Assembly (NCBI RefSeq): GCF_000479045.1
Contig: NZ_KI518128.1
Location: 1 to 64,000 of the forward strand
From: Cetobacterium somerae ATCC BAA-474
GTDB lineage: Bacteria > Fusobacteriota > Fusobacteriia > Fusobacteriales > Fusobacteriaceae
DNA length: 64,000 bases
Reading direction: 5' to 3'
Of this stretch, positions 33,577 through 42,751 are shown in pieces; position 1 is the stretch's first letter, and every line of letters starts with the position of its first letter. The notes below the pieces were generated by a model. That model made no database searches, had not been told where the DNA came from, and saw only the letters and a program-made list of their open reading frames with translations. A program made the position numbers and the translations under genes.

Positions 33577-35610
33577 TTAGAAATTATATTTAAATCCTGC
33601 GTAAAGACTTCTCTCTGCAGCTGGATTATACTCTTTGCCATCTGAGCTTATAGAGTTATAATACTTTTCATTAAATATATTATTAATTCCTGTATAAATT
33701 CTTAAACTTTCAACTGGTCTATAATTTAATGTTAAGTTTGTCACAATGTTTTCATTCTGTTTACCCTCTGTATTTTTATTATTTAAATAATAACCTGACG
33801 AATAAACTGTATCCCAAATAACATTAACTTTTGAAGTTATTTTATAATCTAATGCTATATTAAATCTATTTGTAGGAACATCTGCTATTTCATTTCCCTC
33901 AATTGATTTATCTTGATCTTTTAATATTTTTGTCTTAACTAAAGCATATCCTTCTCTTACTGTTAGATTTCCAAAGTACTGCTCTGCATTTAACTCTAAA
34001 CCATATCTTCTTGTTTTTCCAATATTATAATTTCTAAAATTCATTCCTGTATAATTTTCTGTTGCTATTTCATCATTTGTTTCAGTTAAATATATTGCTC
34101 CACTTATAAAACTTCCAAATATATAATCTTTAAAACCTGTTTCATATGTTATATATGTTTCTGAATCTAAATCATTATTAATATATGCTCCATCTATTTT
34201 ATCTACTAATTGTGAAGGTGTTGGAGAAGTAAACCCTTTTTCTCCCTTCACATAGATATTTCCTGTCTCTGAATACAAATAGTTTCCTACTAACTCATAA
34301 GCCATATTTTCCATAGTTGTTTTTCTATTTATACTTGTATCTGATGTTGTTGCCCCACTTGATAAAGAACTTTTTGTATATGATCTATCAGTTTTATAAT
34401 CTGCATATTCATATCTTACACCTTGAGTAAATTCAAATTTACCAATTGCATTTCTATTTAAAACAAATACACTATGAGTATCTTTAGTTAAATCATTTTT
34501 ATATTTTTCTGAACTAAACATATCCATTTGACTATCTCTTTTCAAGTTGTTATTTATATAGTCATACCCTAAAATTAAACTACTTGATTCTCCATAGCTA
34601 ACTTTTAATTTCGGTTTAAATCCTATCTTTTCGTCAGTATAATCCATATAATTTTTAACACTATAACTCATTTTTTCATAATTATTTTCATTATATATAT
34701 CTGTTTTCTGATAGAATCCAACTAAATCTAAAGTTACTTTTTCATTAAATTTGTACTCATATTTTCCTGTAAATTCATCTTTCTTAGTATTATTAACAAT
34801 TAACTCATCATATTTACCAACAAGACCATTACTTTTAGGATTTGATAACATCTCTTTTGTAAGAGCTCTAGGTGATGTTGCATCATCCTTATATCTTGAG
34901 TACTTAAAGGTAAAACTTTGATTTTCATCAATTTTATATTTTAAACTTCCTTCAAAATACTCTGAATCTGATTCATCCCCATCTCTAAACCCCTTGTAAT
35001 CATTCTTAGTATAATTAATATTTATACCTAAATCTCCAACTGTCGTTCCATAAGAAACCTCACCTTTTTTTCCACCAAAAGTATTTAGCTCTCCTGAAAC
35101 AGAACCTCCTGTATAACCTGCTCCTGATTTTGTCACAATATTTATTATTCCACCTCTTGTTCCACTTCCATAAAGAATAGCTCCTCCGCCTGGAATAACC
35201 TCAATTTTTTCAATATTTTCAACCGGAACTGTATTAATTGGTGTTTTTGCATGAGATGTATCTAATAAGTTTACACTTACACCATCTATTAAAACTTGTA
35301 CATTTGCTGTTGCTTTACTTCCTTGTCCTCTCATATCAATTATTGGATCTTTTGGATCACCTATTAAATTGACACTTGGTACATCTTTTAAAGCCTCTGA
35401 TACAGATTGATAATTCTTTTCCTCTATATCTTTAGCTGTAATAACTGTTACTGTATTTGTTACATTTCTTTGTGCTATTTCAAACCCCGTTGTTGAAATC
35501 ACACTTTCATTTAATTTAACCCCTTTATTAGCGTCTTCATAGAAAAAATCATCATTTGAATAACTTAAAGCTGTTACTATTAAACTTAGTACTGCTATTC
35601 TTTTGTTCAT
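33577..35610 (-). CDS. TonB-dependent outer-membrane receptor, probably for heme
   Basis: A 677-residue protein with signal peptide, a plug domain (VTVITAKDIEEKNYQSVSEALKDVPSVNL; IDMRGQG; VLIDGVSVN; IEVIPGGGAILYGSGTRGG) and a beta-barrel ending in the classic aromatic residue (SLYAGFKYNF). Genes for heme import lie directly after it, and HutW before it, so heme is the likely cargo. A siderophore cannot be ruled out, since the FRAP/NPNL heme-receptor box is not obvious. It confirms an outer membrane and relies on the TonB-ExbBD set at 36.9-38.9 kb. Confidence 0.92.
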   Translation of the reverse strand: MNKRIAVLSLIVTALSYSNDDFFYEDANKGVKLNESVISTTGFEIAQRNVTNTVTVITAKDIEEKNYQSVSEALKDVPSVNLIGDPKDPIIDMRGQGSKATANVQVLIDGVSVNLLDTSHAKTPINTVPVENIEKIEVIPGGGAILYGSGTRGGIINIVTKSGAGYTGGSVSGELNTFGGKKGEVSYGTTVGDLGININYTKNDYKGFRDGDESDSEYFEGSLKYKIDENQSFTFKYSRYKDDATSPRALTKEMLSNPKSNGLVGKYDELIVNNTKKDEFTGKYEYKFNEKVTLDLVGFYQKTDIYNENNYEKMSYSVKNYMDYTDEKIGFKPKLKVSYGESSSLILGYDYINNNLKRDSQMDMFSSEKYKNDLTKDTHSVFVLNRNAIGKFEFTQGVRYEYADYKTDRSYTKSSLSSGATTSDTSINRKTTMENMAYELVGNYLYSETGNIYVKGEKGFTSPTPSQLVDKIDGAYINNDLDSETYITYETGFKDYIFGSFISGAIYLTETNDEIATENYTGMNFRNYNIGKTRRYGLELNAEQYFGNLTVREGYALVKTKILKDQDKSIEGNEIADVPTNRFNIALDYKITSKVNVIWDTVYSSGYYLNNKNTEGKQNENIVTNLTLNYRPVESLRIYTGINNIFNEKYYNSISSDGKEYNPAAERSLYAGFKYNF

Positions 35611-35628
35611 AATTTTAATCCCTCTCCA

Positions 35629-36891
35629 TTACTTTTTTATTAATCCTAAAGTTTTTTCAACAACTGTTGTTAAAATCTCTCTAGATATATTGTTACCCCA
35701 AAATAAGCCATCTTCAGTTAGTTTATAATGTTCTTTATCTTCTAATATAAAATTATTCTCTTTTAACTCAAATAGTAATTCTTCAAAAACTATCATTTCT
35801 TCAGATGTTAATATATTTTTTACTATATTTTTATCTATTTGTGGAAATTGAAACAATCCGCTAAATTTATCCAATCTTTGTTGATAATCACTTTTTTCAA
35901 CAAACATTGACATCTCTTTCTTCATTCTAAAAATAGATATATTATCAACATTTCCTCCAGCTCCAACTCCAATTGGAAAAGTGTCTCCTCCAAAGTTTCT
36001 AGTTTTTATATATTTATATTTATCTCTTCCTTTTTTTGCTATTTTCGTTAACTCCAATACATAATAATCACTATCTTTAGTTAACTCTTTTATAAACGCA
36101 TCATGTAACTCTCTCTCTCTTTTTAAATCCTCTTGAACTTTAACTTTTTCATCTTTTATGTCATGAGATAATGTTGAACCTTCATGAACCATTAATGAAT
36201 AAAAACTTGAACTTCCTAAATCTAACTTTTTTATAATCTTGGCATCCTCTATAGCATCCTCTATTTTTTGCGTTGGATAGTTATAAATAATATCTATGCA
36301 AACTTCTCCATTAAATTTTTCTTTTAATTGAATTAATCTCTCTATTGTTTCATTTTTCGAATACGTTCTATTGTAAAATTTTCTTCCTTCATCTGAGAAA
36401 CTTTGAATACCTACAGATAATCTATTAACTCCATATTTATTCATTAACTCTATTTTTTCATCATTTAAATTATGTAATGTTGTTTCTAAAGTAAATTCAT
36501 ATTCTGCAGAAAATTTTATATTTCTATTAACACTTTGAAGTATTTTTTCCAATTGATTATTTTTATAAACTGTTGGAGTTCCTCCACCAAAATATATTAC
36601 ATCTACACTTTTTTCCTTAAAATATCTATAGTCCCCATATTTATCAAATTCACTAACTATATAATCTGCATAAGAATCTAAACTTCCACTCAATTGCTCT
36701 CTATTTAAATTACAAAACGAACAAATTTTATCACAATATGGTGTATGAACATATATAGCTCTTGGAACATCTTTAGGTTCCTCTTTTAATCTGTTTAAAA
36801 ATTCTTCCTCTGTAACTCTTTTTTGAGGATAATACTTTCCTATCAATCCACTAGAATTATGATGACTCTTATATCTTGTTTCAAAATACAT
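35629..36891 (-). CDS. hutW: Anaerobic heme-degrading radical SAM methyltransferase (HutW/HmuW/ChuW)
   Basis: A 420-residue class C radical SAM enzyme. The CxxxCxxC motif is Cys53, Cys57, Cys60 (CDKICSFC), followed by IYFGGGTPTVY, as in HemN-like proteins; the two-domain layout and place in a heme locus indicate the ChuW/HmuW/HutW branch rather than HemN. These enzymes methylate and open heme without oxygen, freeing Fe2+ and forming anaerobilin-type tetrapyrroles. A related enzyme, HmuW, has been studied in Fusobacterium nucleatum. It lies between exbD and the receptor gene in one operon. Confidence 0.88.
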   Translation of the reverse strand: MYFETRYKSHHNSSGLIGKYYPQKRVTEEEFLNRLKEEPKDVPRAIYVHTPYCDKICSFCNLNREQLSGSLDSYADYIVSEFDKYGDYRYFKEKSVDVIYFGGGTPTVYKNNQLEKILQSVNRNIKFSAEYEFTLETTLHNLNDEKIELMNKYGVNRLSVGIQSFSDEGRKFYNRTYSKNETIERLIQLKEKFNGEVCIDIIYNYPTQKIEDAIEDAKIIKKLDLGSSSFYSLMVHEGSTLSHDIKDEKVKVQEDLKRERELHDAFIKELTKDSDYYVLELTKIAKKGRDKYKYIKTRNFGGDTFPIGVGAGGNVDNISIFRMKKEMSMFVEKSDYQQRLDKFSGLFQFPQIDKNIVKNILTSEEMIVFEELLFELKENNFILEDKEHYKLTEDGLFWGNNISREILTTVVEKTLGLIKK

Positions 36892-36898
36892 TATTTAA

Positions 36899-37336
36899 TC
36901 ACTTCCCTTTAGTCTCTATATCTATTGCTTGTGCTCCAGCCAACTTTATATCTGACATTATATCTACTACATCTCCATAATCGATTCCTCTATCAGCTAA
37001 TATTGCTACTCTTTTATTTTCCATTAGTACAATTATATTTTTTATTTTTTCTTGCAATTCATCTTTTCTTATATCTACTATGGAACTCTCTTTTTGTCTG
37101 TCTATTTTTATTTTTAGCTCTCCATTACTTGTAACTAAAATTGAAATTTTATCAACAGCTTCTGTTATTTCAGAAACCTCTGATTTAGGTAAATCTATTT
37201 TCATACCCTTCATATCATCAAATGTTGTAGCAACCATAAAAAATATTAGAAGTAAAAATACTACATCTATTAATGGAGTTAAATCTGGTGTTAATTGTTT
37301 TCTTTGATAATTCATAAACCCTTTTGATTTAAACAT
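36899..37336 (-). CDS. exbD: ExbD, TonB system subunit
   Basis: A 145-residue protein with one transmembrane helix (PDLTPLIDVVFLLLIFFMVATTF, about 18-40), including the key Asp in LIDVVFLLLIFF, and a periplasmic domain. With ExbB it forms the proton-driven motor that energises TonB. It follows exbB by 9 bases and precedes hutW by 7 bases. Confidence 0.95.
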   Translation of the reverse strand: MFKSKGFMNYQRKQLTPDLTPLIDVVFLLLIFFMVATTFDDMKGMKIDLPKSEVSEITEAVDKISILVTSNGELKIKIDRQKESSIVDIRKDELQEKIKNIIVLMENKRVAILADRGIDYGDVVDIMSDIKLAGAQAIDIETKGK

Positions 37337-37345
37337 ATTCTATAC

Positions 37346-37969
37346 CTACATCTTTCTTAAAATATTTATAAATTCCACTACATTTTTTTCCATATCAACC
37401 AATGCTTTTTCAATCTTTTTTTGGTAGAAATTATAAAATATTAAAGCAGGTATTGCTACAATTAAACCTGATGCTGTTGTGATTAATGCTTGTGAAATTC
37501 CAAAAGCTAGAACTGTTGGATCTCCTGCTCCATGTTTTGACATAGCTGTAAATGCCCCAATCATTCCTGTTACAGTTCCTAATAACCCTGCTAATGGAGT
37601 TACATTAGCTGCTAAAGCTAAAATCCACATATTTTTTTCTAATTTTGGCATCTCTCTTAAGGCACACTCTCTTGCTTTCTCTTCTAAATAATCATAAGTA
37701 CAACAATTCATTTTTTCACCATTATATTCTATTAAAATTGTTTTCATTACTTTTGCTGATGTATTTTTAAAGCAATCACATGCTTTTATAGCTCTTTCTC
37801 TTTCATTATTTTTGATAAATTTTTCTAAATGATTTATTAAAAGTTCTCCATTATCTTTTTCATTTTTGAAAAAGTAGTACCCTCTTTCTAATATCACACT
37901 AAGACCTGCTACTGATAAAAATATTATCACAGCCATTAATGGTCCTCCTGCTTTGATTATATCTATCAT
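37346..37969 (-). CDS. exbB: ExbB / MotA-TolQ-ExbB proton channel
   Basis: From the ATG at 37969 the protein is 207 residues; a longer frame to 38005 has no ribosome site, while AGGAGGG precedes 37969. It has three transmembrane helices (about 4-25, then NMWILALAANVTPLAGLLGTVTGMIGAF and ALITTASGLIVAIPALIFYNFY). The last helices carry the conserved Thr and Gly residues of the proton channel. It is the first gene of the long heme operon and lies behind a promoter with a Fur-like box. Confidence 0.93.
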   Translation of the reverse strand: MIDIIKAGGPLMAVIIFLSVAGLSVILERGYYFFKNEKDNGELLINHLEKFIKNNERERAIKACDCFKNTSAKVMKTILIEYNGEKMNCCTYDYLEEKARECALREMPKLEKNMWILALAANVTPLAGLLGTVTGMIGAFTAMSKHGAGDPTVLAFGISQALITTASGLIVAIPALIFYNFYQKKIEKALVDMEKNVVEFINILRKM

Positions 37970-38009
37970 ACATTCCCTCCTAAAATTAAATATTTTGACA
38001 TTCAAAGTT

Positions 38010-38038
38010 ATTATAATGATTTTGTACTAAATAGTCAA
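38010..38038 (-). promoter_or_regulatory. exbB-heme operon promoter with overlapping Fur-like box
   Basis: TTGACT at 38038-38033 and TATAAT at 38015-38010, 17 bases apart on the minus strand. A 15-base element TTATAATGATTTTGT (38011-38025) matches the Fur 7-1-7 palindrome at about 10 of 14 positions and covers the -10. Confidence 0.7.
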
Positions 38039-38074
38039 TATATTTTTCAAACAAAGTATTTTTTTATAAATAAT

Positions 38075-38111
38075 TTGATAATTAAAATATTTTTTGTTAT
38101 AATCATTATGG
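38075..38111 (+). promoter_or_regulatory. tonB promoter with overlapping Fur box
   Basis: TTGATA at 38075-38080 and TATAAT at 38098-38103 are 17 bases apart. TTATAATCATTATGG (38097-38111) matches the Fur 7-1-7 consensus at about 12 of 14 positions and covers the -10 and start site. Confidence 0.78.
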
Positions 38112-38138
38112 ATTTACTACTTATTTTTTGGAGGAATT

Positions 38139-38852
38139 ATGAAGTTTTTTATTTTTTCAATAGTTTTACATATATTTATTTTTATTTTTGGTTTTTCTTT
38201 AGATTCAAACAAAAGTTTTGAAATTAATAATGTTGGAAATGATTTTAGTACTCCATCTATCTCTGTTAATTTCAATTCAATGCAAATAACTCCACAACCG
38301 CAACCAACCGAATCATCAGATGAAATTCTAAAAGAGGTTTTAGAAGAAAAGGTAGAAGAAAAAATAGATAAACCTAAATTTGAGGAGAAAAAAAGAGAAG
38401 TTATAAAAAAAGATAATAAAAAAATTTCTAAACCTAAAAAAGTTTTAGAAAAAAAGAAAAATGAACTCACTAAAAAATCTCACCAATCAGAAAATACAAA
38501 TACACCTACAAATACTAATACTGATTTAATTGAGCTCTCGCAAGGTGTATTTGCTGCTAAAAATCAAGGGGTCCAAGGACTTAAATATTCTTTTATTTCT
38601 CAACCTGATCCAGAGTATCCTTTAGCTGCTAAAAGAGTATCATACACTAAAGAAGTTTCTATTAAGGTTAGATTTCTTGTGGGATTAAATGGTGAAATTG
38701 AAGATATTAAATTTTACAGTGATAAAGATAGTTTAGGTTTCCAAAAAGAAGTCGAAAAAACTTTAAACAAGTGGAAATTGACTCCTGTAACTTTAAATAA
38801 TAAACCAATAAAGCTATACTTTTATAAAGAATTTAAATTTAATCAAAAATAA
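38139..38852 (+). CDS. tonB: TonB energy transducer
   Basis: A 237-residue protein. One N-terminal transmembrane helix (FFIFSIVLHIFIFIFGFSL) is followed by a Pro/Lys/Glu-rich spacer (about 45-130) and a C-terminal TonB domain near 140-237 (YPLAAKRVSYTKEVSIKVRFLVGLNGEIEDIKFYS). It passes energy from ExbBD to outer-membrane receptors, here the TonB-dependent receptor at 33.6-35.6 kb. It diverges from exbB, and a GGAGG site precedes 38139. Confidence 0.93.
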   Translation: MKFFIFSIVLHIFIFIFGFSLDSNKSFEINNVGNDFSTPSISVNFNSMQITPQPQPTESSDEILKEVLEEKVEEKIDKPKFEEKKREVIKKDNKKISKPKKVLEKKKNELTKKSHQSENTNTPTNTNTDLIELSQGVFAAKNQGVQGLKYSFISQPDPEYPLAAKRVSYTKEVSIKVRFLVGLNGEIEDIKFYSDKDSLGFQKEVEKTLNKWKLTPVTLNNKPIKLYFYKEFKFNQK

Positions 38853-38870
38853 TGGGAGGATTTTAATTTT

Positions 38871-39377
38871 ATGAAAATACTTATTACATATTCATCAAAA
38901 ACTGGAAATACAGAAAAAATAGCTCAAGCTATTCATAAAGGTATTCCAACTGCTAACCTTTTACCAATCTCTGAAATTGTAAACTTAGATTATGATTTAA
39001 TTTTTGTAGGTGGTTGGATTGATAGAGCCACTTTCGATCAAACAGCATTGACTTTAGCTAAACAAATTTTTGATAAAAATGTTGCATACTTCTTTACTTT
39101 AGGTGCTTATCCACACTCTGAACATGCTAAAGATTGTGTTAACAACATTGAAACTCTATTAAAAAATAATAATAACAATATTTTAGGTGGATACTTTTGT
39201 CAAGGAGCCATTGATCCAAAGTTAATCTCTTGGTTATCAACACTTCCATCTGATCACAAAATGTCTCCAAACGAAGAAAGAAAAAAAAGATGGGAAGATG
39301 CTAAATCACATCCAGACCAATTGGATTTAGATAAAGCTACTGAATTTAGTTTAGATATTATTTCTAAGCACAAATAA
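38871..39377 (+). CDS. Flavodoxin-family protein of the heme locus (HmuF/FldH-like)
   Basis: A 168-residue protein. The phosphate-binding loop TYSSKTGNTEKIAQAI (5-20) is a flavodoxin signature, and the FTLGAYPHSEHAKD stretch lies in a central loop. Its place right after tonB, 18 bases away, links it to the heme locus. In Fusobacterium nucleatum, heme-locus flavodoxins (HmuF and its paralogue FldH) bind FMN and heme and pass electrons to anaerobilin. That comparison is from memory of the published work; identity to either is not checked here. It could supply electrons to HutW. Confidence 0.78.
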   Translation: MKILITYSSKTGNTEKIAQAIHKGIPTANLLPISEIVNLDYDLIFVGGWIDRATFDQTALTLAKQIFDKNVAYFFTLGAYPHSEHAKDCVNNIETLLKNNNNNILGGYFCQGAIDPKLISWLSTLPSDHKMSPNEERKKRWEDAKSHPDQLDLDKATEFSLDIISKHK

Positions 39378-39381
39378 AATA

Positions 39382-39420
39382 AAAAATAGGGAAAAGCTAG
39401 CATAACTTTTCCCTATTTTT
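39382..39420. terminator. Bidirectional terminator hairpin
   Basis: A 15-base perfect stem, AAAAATAGGGAAAAG and its complement, with a 9-base loop, lies between the flavodoxin gene and the convergent hutX gene. Confidence 0.85.
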
Positions 39421-39424
39421 ACTT

Positions 39425-39895
39425 TTATAAACTTTTAAAACTTTCTAAACACTCTTCAATCAACTCTTTCTTCTCATTTCTTGGAACATACACTGCAAAT
39501 ATCTCCTTTTCATCCTCTCCGAAGAATTTTATAGAATAGCTCTCTCTTCCAAACATTATATCTTTTACTAAAAAAATCTCTTTTATTTTTCCCACACTTA
39601 AATGTCCACCTATTGTTGAATTTTTATCGTGGAAATTTAAGAATCCATGAGCATAAAATCCTTTTGGGAACTTATCTTGTATTTCTAATACAAAACTTGG
39701 AGTAATAACTAATAAAAATACCTTTTCCCACCCTCTTAATATATCGAACAAGTCATCGATTTTTTCTATATCATACTTTTTTACAGTTGGTGCCTCTCTT
39801 AAAACTTCAATCATTGAAATATCTAATTCTTTAGCTATTTTATTTAAAGAAGCCTTTTCGTCGTTTACCAGTATCTCGTTTATCTTATTTTTCAT
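39425..39895 (-). CDS. hutX: Heme utilization cytosolic carrier protein HutX/ChuX
   Basis: A 156-residue protein. The N-terminal helical part (LNKIAKELDISMIEVLREAP) and the barrel core (NFHDKNSTIGGHLSVGKIKEIFLVKD) match the HutX/ChuX/HuvX family, which binds heme as a dimer in the cytosol and hands it to degrading enzymes. GGAGGG precedes the ATG at 39895. It is a single gene at the far edge of the heme island, convergent with the flavodoxin gene; its own promoter candidate is TTGACA with a TATATT 17 bases on. Confidence 0.88.
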   Translation of the reverse strand: MKNKINEILVNDEKASLNKIAKELDISMIEVLREAPTVKKYDIEKIDDLFDILRGWEKVFLLVITPSFVLEIQDKFPKGFYAHGFLNFHDKNSTIGGHLSVGKIKEIFLVKDIMFGRESYSIKFFGEDEKEIFAVYVPRNEKKELIEECLESFKSL

Positions 39896-39955
39896 AAATC
39901 CCTCCTACACTATATTATGTAAGAAAAATATATTATATTTTAAAAACTTTGTCAA

Positions 39956-41158
39956 TCAAATATTTTTAAAATATTCGATTACTTTAAAATTTTCATTAAA
40001 TTTAACTTCATCTATCACATAATTTTCGCCAAAATTTTCCATATCTTCATATAATTTCTTAAATGTTATTATCTCTACACTCATTGTTAGTTTATAATTT
40101 TTTTCATCTGTTGTTTCACATTCAATCGTTGAAATATAACCCATTTTTTTTAACATATCTAAAATCCCTCTAGTTAACTCTGTTGGTATTTTTAAACTTT
40201 CAGATATCTCTATAGCAGATATTGGTTTATTATTTTTCAAATAATTTTCCATCAATGTTAGTAATACTTTTTGAGTAACCCTATACTTTGAAATAAAATT
40301 TATTTTTTTTATTATTCCAATTTTTCCTAAACTATCTCTATTTTGTAAAATATATGAAAAGTGTGCTCCTATTAAAATTAAAAACCATACAATTTTTAAC
40401 CATATTAAAGAAAGTAACAGAACTGAAAAGCTTCCATAAATTTTATTATATGTTGTTATTATTATCTGTAATCTTACTAATAGCATATTACTTTGATTTA
40501 ATAAAAATGAAATTATAAAACTACTCCAAAGAGTTGGAACTAAGTTTACTTTTGTATTTGGAAGAACAGTATAAAAAAATATAAAAAATATCCACAATGC
40601 TAAATATGGTGCTATTAACTGTATTATATGTTTACTGTAAAATATATCGGTTTTTAGATTAGTTAATATATTAGCTCCAATCACACTTACTGGTAACATT
40701 AAAAAAACAATAAAATAATCAGTTACTTTCCTAAAAACACCTCTTGTTTTTCTAATTCCCCATATACTATTTAAGGCTTTTTCAATCACAGAAAACATTG
40801 ATATGATAACCCAACCTAATGATAAAAATCCTACTCCTGCAATAATTCCACTTCTAGTATTTTGTAGCAAATTCTGAGTTGTTTCTAGTATAAGATTTAC
40901 AGTCTCCTCATTTAACGGGGAACTCTCTGTTAGTTGTTTAAGATAATAATTATCTATCCCAAACCATCTTCCAATACTAAACGCTATCGCTAAAACAGGT
41001 ATAAAAGATAATGTTGTAAAATAACATAAGGTATTTGCCCATAAATTTGAATTTGATCTTTTATAATTTTCTAAAGCTCCCTTCATTTGACTATAAAAAT
41101 GAGTTAGTTGCAATTCACTTATATAATCTTTTATTTTATTTATAAACTTTAAAATCAT
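39956..41158 (-). CDS. YihY/BrkB-family membrane protein with C-terminal winged helix
   Basis: A 400-residue protein. The first 280 residues have six transmembrane helices with the family signature (YFTTLSFIPVLAIAFSIGRWFG; NSIWGIRKTRG). The remaining cytosolic part includes a winged-helix-like stretch, LTLMENYLKNNKPISAIEISESLKIPTELTRGILDMLKKMGYIS, so the protein may couple a membrane state to nucleic-acid or protein binding. BrkB proteins were once called RNase BN, wrongly; their function is unclear. It lies between hutX and the mur operon. Confidence 0.85.
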   Translation of the reverse strand: MILKFINKIKDYISELQLTHFYSQMKGALENYKRSNSNLWANTLCYFTTLSFIPVLAIAFSIGRWFGIDNYYLKQLTESSPLNEETVNLILETTQNLLQNTRSGIIAGVGFLSLGWVIISMFSVIEKALNSIWGIRKTRGVFRKVTDYFIVFLMLPVSVIGANILTNLKTDIFYSKHIIQLIAPYLALWIFFIFFYTVLPNTKVNLVPTLWSSFIISFLLNQSNMLLVRLQIIITTYNKIYGSFSVLLLSLIWLKIVWFLILIGAHFSYILQNRDSLGKIGIIKKINFISKYRVTQKVLLTLMENYLKNNKPISAIEISESLKIPTELTRGILDMLKKMGYISTIECETTDEKNYKLTMSVEIITFKKLYEDMENFGENYVIDEVKFNENFKVIEYFKNI

Positions 41159-41215
41159 CTCATCCCTCCCAATATATTCTTTTCTAATTTTATCACATTT
41201 CCTTTATTAAAAAAA

Positions 41216-41247
41216 TTAAAAGAACCTCTTTTACAAGGTTCTTTTAA
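41216..41247. terminator. Bidirectional terminator between murP and the BrkB gene
   Basis: A 12-base stem, TTAAAAGAACCT and its complement, with an 8-base loop, lies about 90 bases past the murP stop. Confidence 0.75.
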
Positions 41248-41338
41248 TACGGGGAGATTATTTATTTTTATAACACTTTTTTCTTTATTATATCTTTTAG
41301 ACAAATATCTTTTAAAAAAAGTTTTATTTTTTTATTTT

Positions 41339-42733
41339 TTATACAGCTTCATCAATATCTTTTGGAATTCCAAAGAAATATGTTATTATAAATCCTGCTA
41401 TATAAGATATTGCTAATCCAATTATATAATATAAAATTTTTCCTGGAATAACTAATGGAATAGCTGTTATTCCTGCTGGTCCAAAGGCTATTGTTTGAAC
41501 TTTTGTGGCTGCTAAAAATGCTCCACCTATTCCACCTGCTATTGAAGCTGTTATGAATGGTTTTCCTAAAGGAAGTGTTACCCCATAAAGCATTGGCTCC
41601 CCTATTCCTAATATTGCAACAGGCATTGCTGATCTTATTATATCTCTTAGTTTTTTATTTTTTTTTGCCTTTATATAGATTGCTGCTGCTCCACCTATTT
41701 GTCCTCCACCTGCCATACAAAGTATTGGAAATAAGGAGATACTTCCAAATTGTGTTAGTTGAACCATATAAAATGGTATTAGTCCATGATGTAATCCAAC
41801 CATTAATAGAGGTAAAAATGATGCTGCTAATATAAATCCACCTATTATTGCCATCGGTCCTTCACTCATTATAAAGAATGAGAAAACTTTTATAATTCCA
41901 TCTGAAACTACTCCTGCAAAAGGCATTATTGCAAATATTGTTAATGTTCCTACTATTAATAATGCAATCATAGGAGTTAAAATTGTATCTAGAAAATCTG
42001 GTATAATTTTTCTTAGTTGCTTTTCGACCCAAGCTAAAATTGCAACACCTATTATCACACCAATTATTCCACCTTTACCAGGAATTAAGATACTATTTAA
42101 CGGTACTTCTGCATTGTATAAGCCTAATGCTTTTGAAAATATATTTATATTACCACTTATTGTTATTGCTCCAATAACTCCACCTAAAGCAGGTGTTGCT
42201 CCAAACTCATTAGCTGAATTTATACCCACAAATATTGCAAAATATGCAAATAAACCACTACCTAAAGTTTGAAAAAATGTTATCCACATAGGCATATCTT
42301 TTATTCCTTCTGCTGTATATACATTTTGAAAATATCCTGCTATTCCATTTAAAAGCCCCGCCCCTATTATCGCTGGAATTAATGGAATAAATATATTTGC
42401 TAACCTTCTTAATACTGATGAGAACTTACTTTGCTTTGATTTTACACTCTCTTTTGTTTTTTTCCATTCATCGTTATTAGCCGATATTTCTCCACAAAGT
42501 TTTTTCATTTCATCCGCTATTTTTTTACTCTTTCCTGGTCCTACAACTACTTGAATCGTATCATCTTTTATTACTTTTATAACCCCTGGAATTTCATCCA
42601 AGTTTTTAAAATCTACTTTATCATTATTCTTAACAGAAACTCTTACTCTTGTCATACAATTATTTATAACTGCTATATTATCTTTTGACCCTAATTTTTC
42701 AATTATCTCTTTTGCAATTGATTGATTATCCAT
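41339..42733 (-). CDS. murP: PTS EIIBC permease for N-acetylmuramic acid (MurP-like)
   Basis: A 464-residue EIIBC protein. The EIIB domain is residues 1-80, with the phosphorylated cysteine in NNCMTRVRVSV near Cys27. The EIIC domain follows with about ten helices (FIPLIPAIIGAGLLNGIAG; GMLHH-like VGLHHGLIPFYMVQ). The layout and length match MurP (474 residues in E. coli), and the adjacent murQ and murR confirm the substrate. It lacks an EIIA, which must come from elsewhere, as in E. coli. Import yields N-acetylmuramic acid 6-phosphate for MurQ. Confidence 0.87.
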   Translation of the reverse strand: MDNQSIAKEIIEKLGSKDNIAVINNCMTRVRVSVKNNDKVDFKNLDEIPGVIKVIKDDTIQVVVGPGKSKKIADEMKKLCGEISANNDEWKKTKESVKSKQSKFSSVLRRLANIFIPLIPAIIGAGLLNGIAGYFQNVYTAEGIKDMPMWITFFQTLGSGLFAYFAIFVGINSANEFGATPALGGVIGAITISGNINIFSKALGLYNAEVPLNSILIPGKGGIIGVIIGVAILAWVEKQLRKIIPDFLDTILTPMIALLIVGTLTIFAIMPFAGVVSDGIIKVFSFFIMSEGPMAIIGGFILAASFLPLLMVGLHHGLIPFYMVQLTQFGSISLFPILCMAGGGQIGGAAAIYIKAKKNKKLRDIIRSAMPVAILGIGEPMLYGVTLPLGKPFITASIAGGIGGAFLAATKVQTIAFGPAGITAIPLVIPGKILYYIIGLAISYIAGFIITYFFGIPKDIDEAV

Positions 42734-42751
42734 TTTACTCTCCCCTTGATA

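Noticed and set aside
35629..36891. HemN (anaerobic coproporphyrinogen oxidase) as the identity of the radical SAM gene
   Set aside because: The core is similar, but the operon is wholly heme uptake and the sequence fits the HutW/ChuW/HmuW branch better.
39956..41158. Ribonuclease BN as product name for the BrkB gene
   Set aside because: That old name was a misassignment; true RNase BN is an MBL-fold RNase Z.
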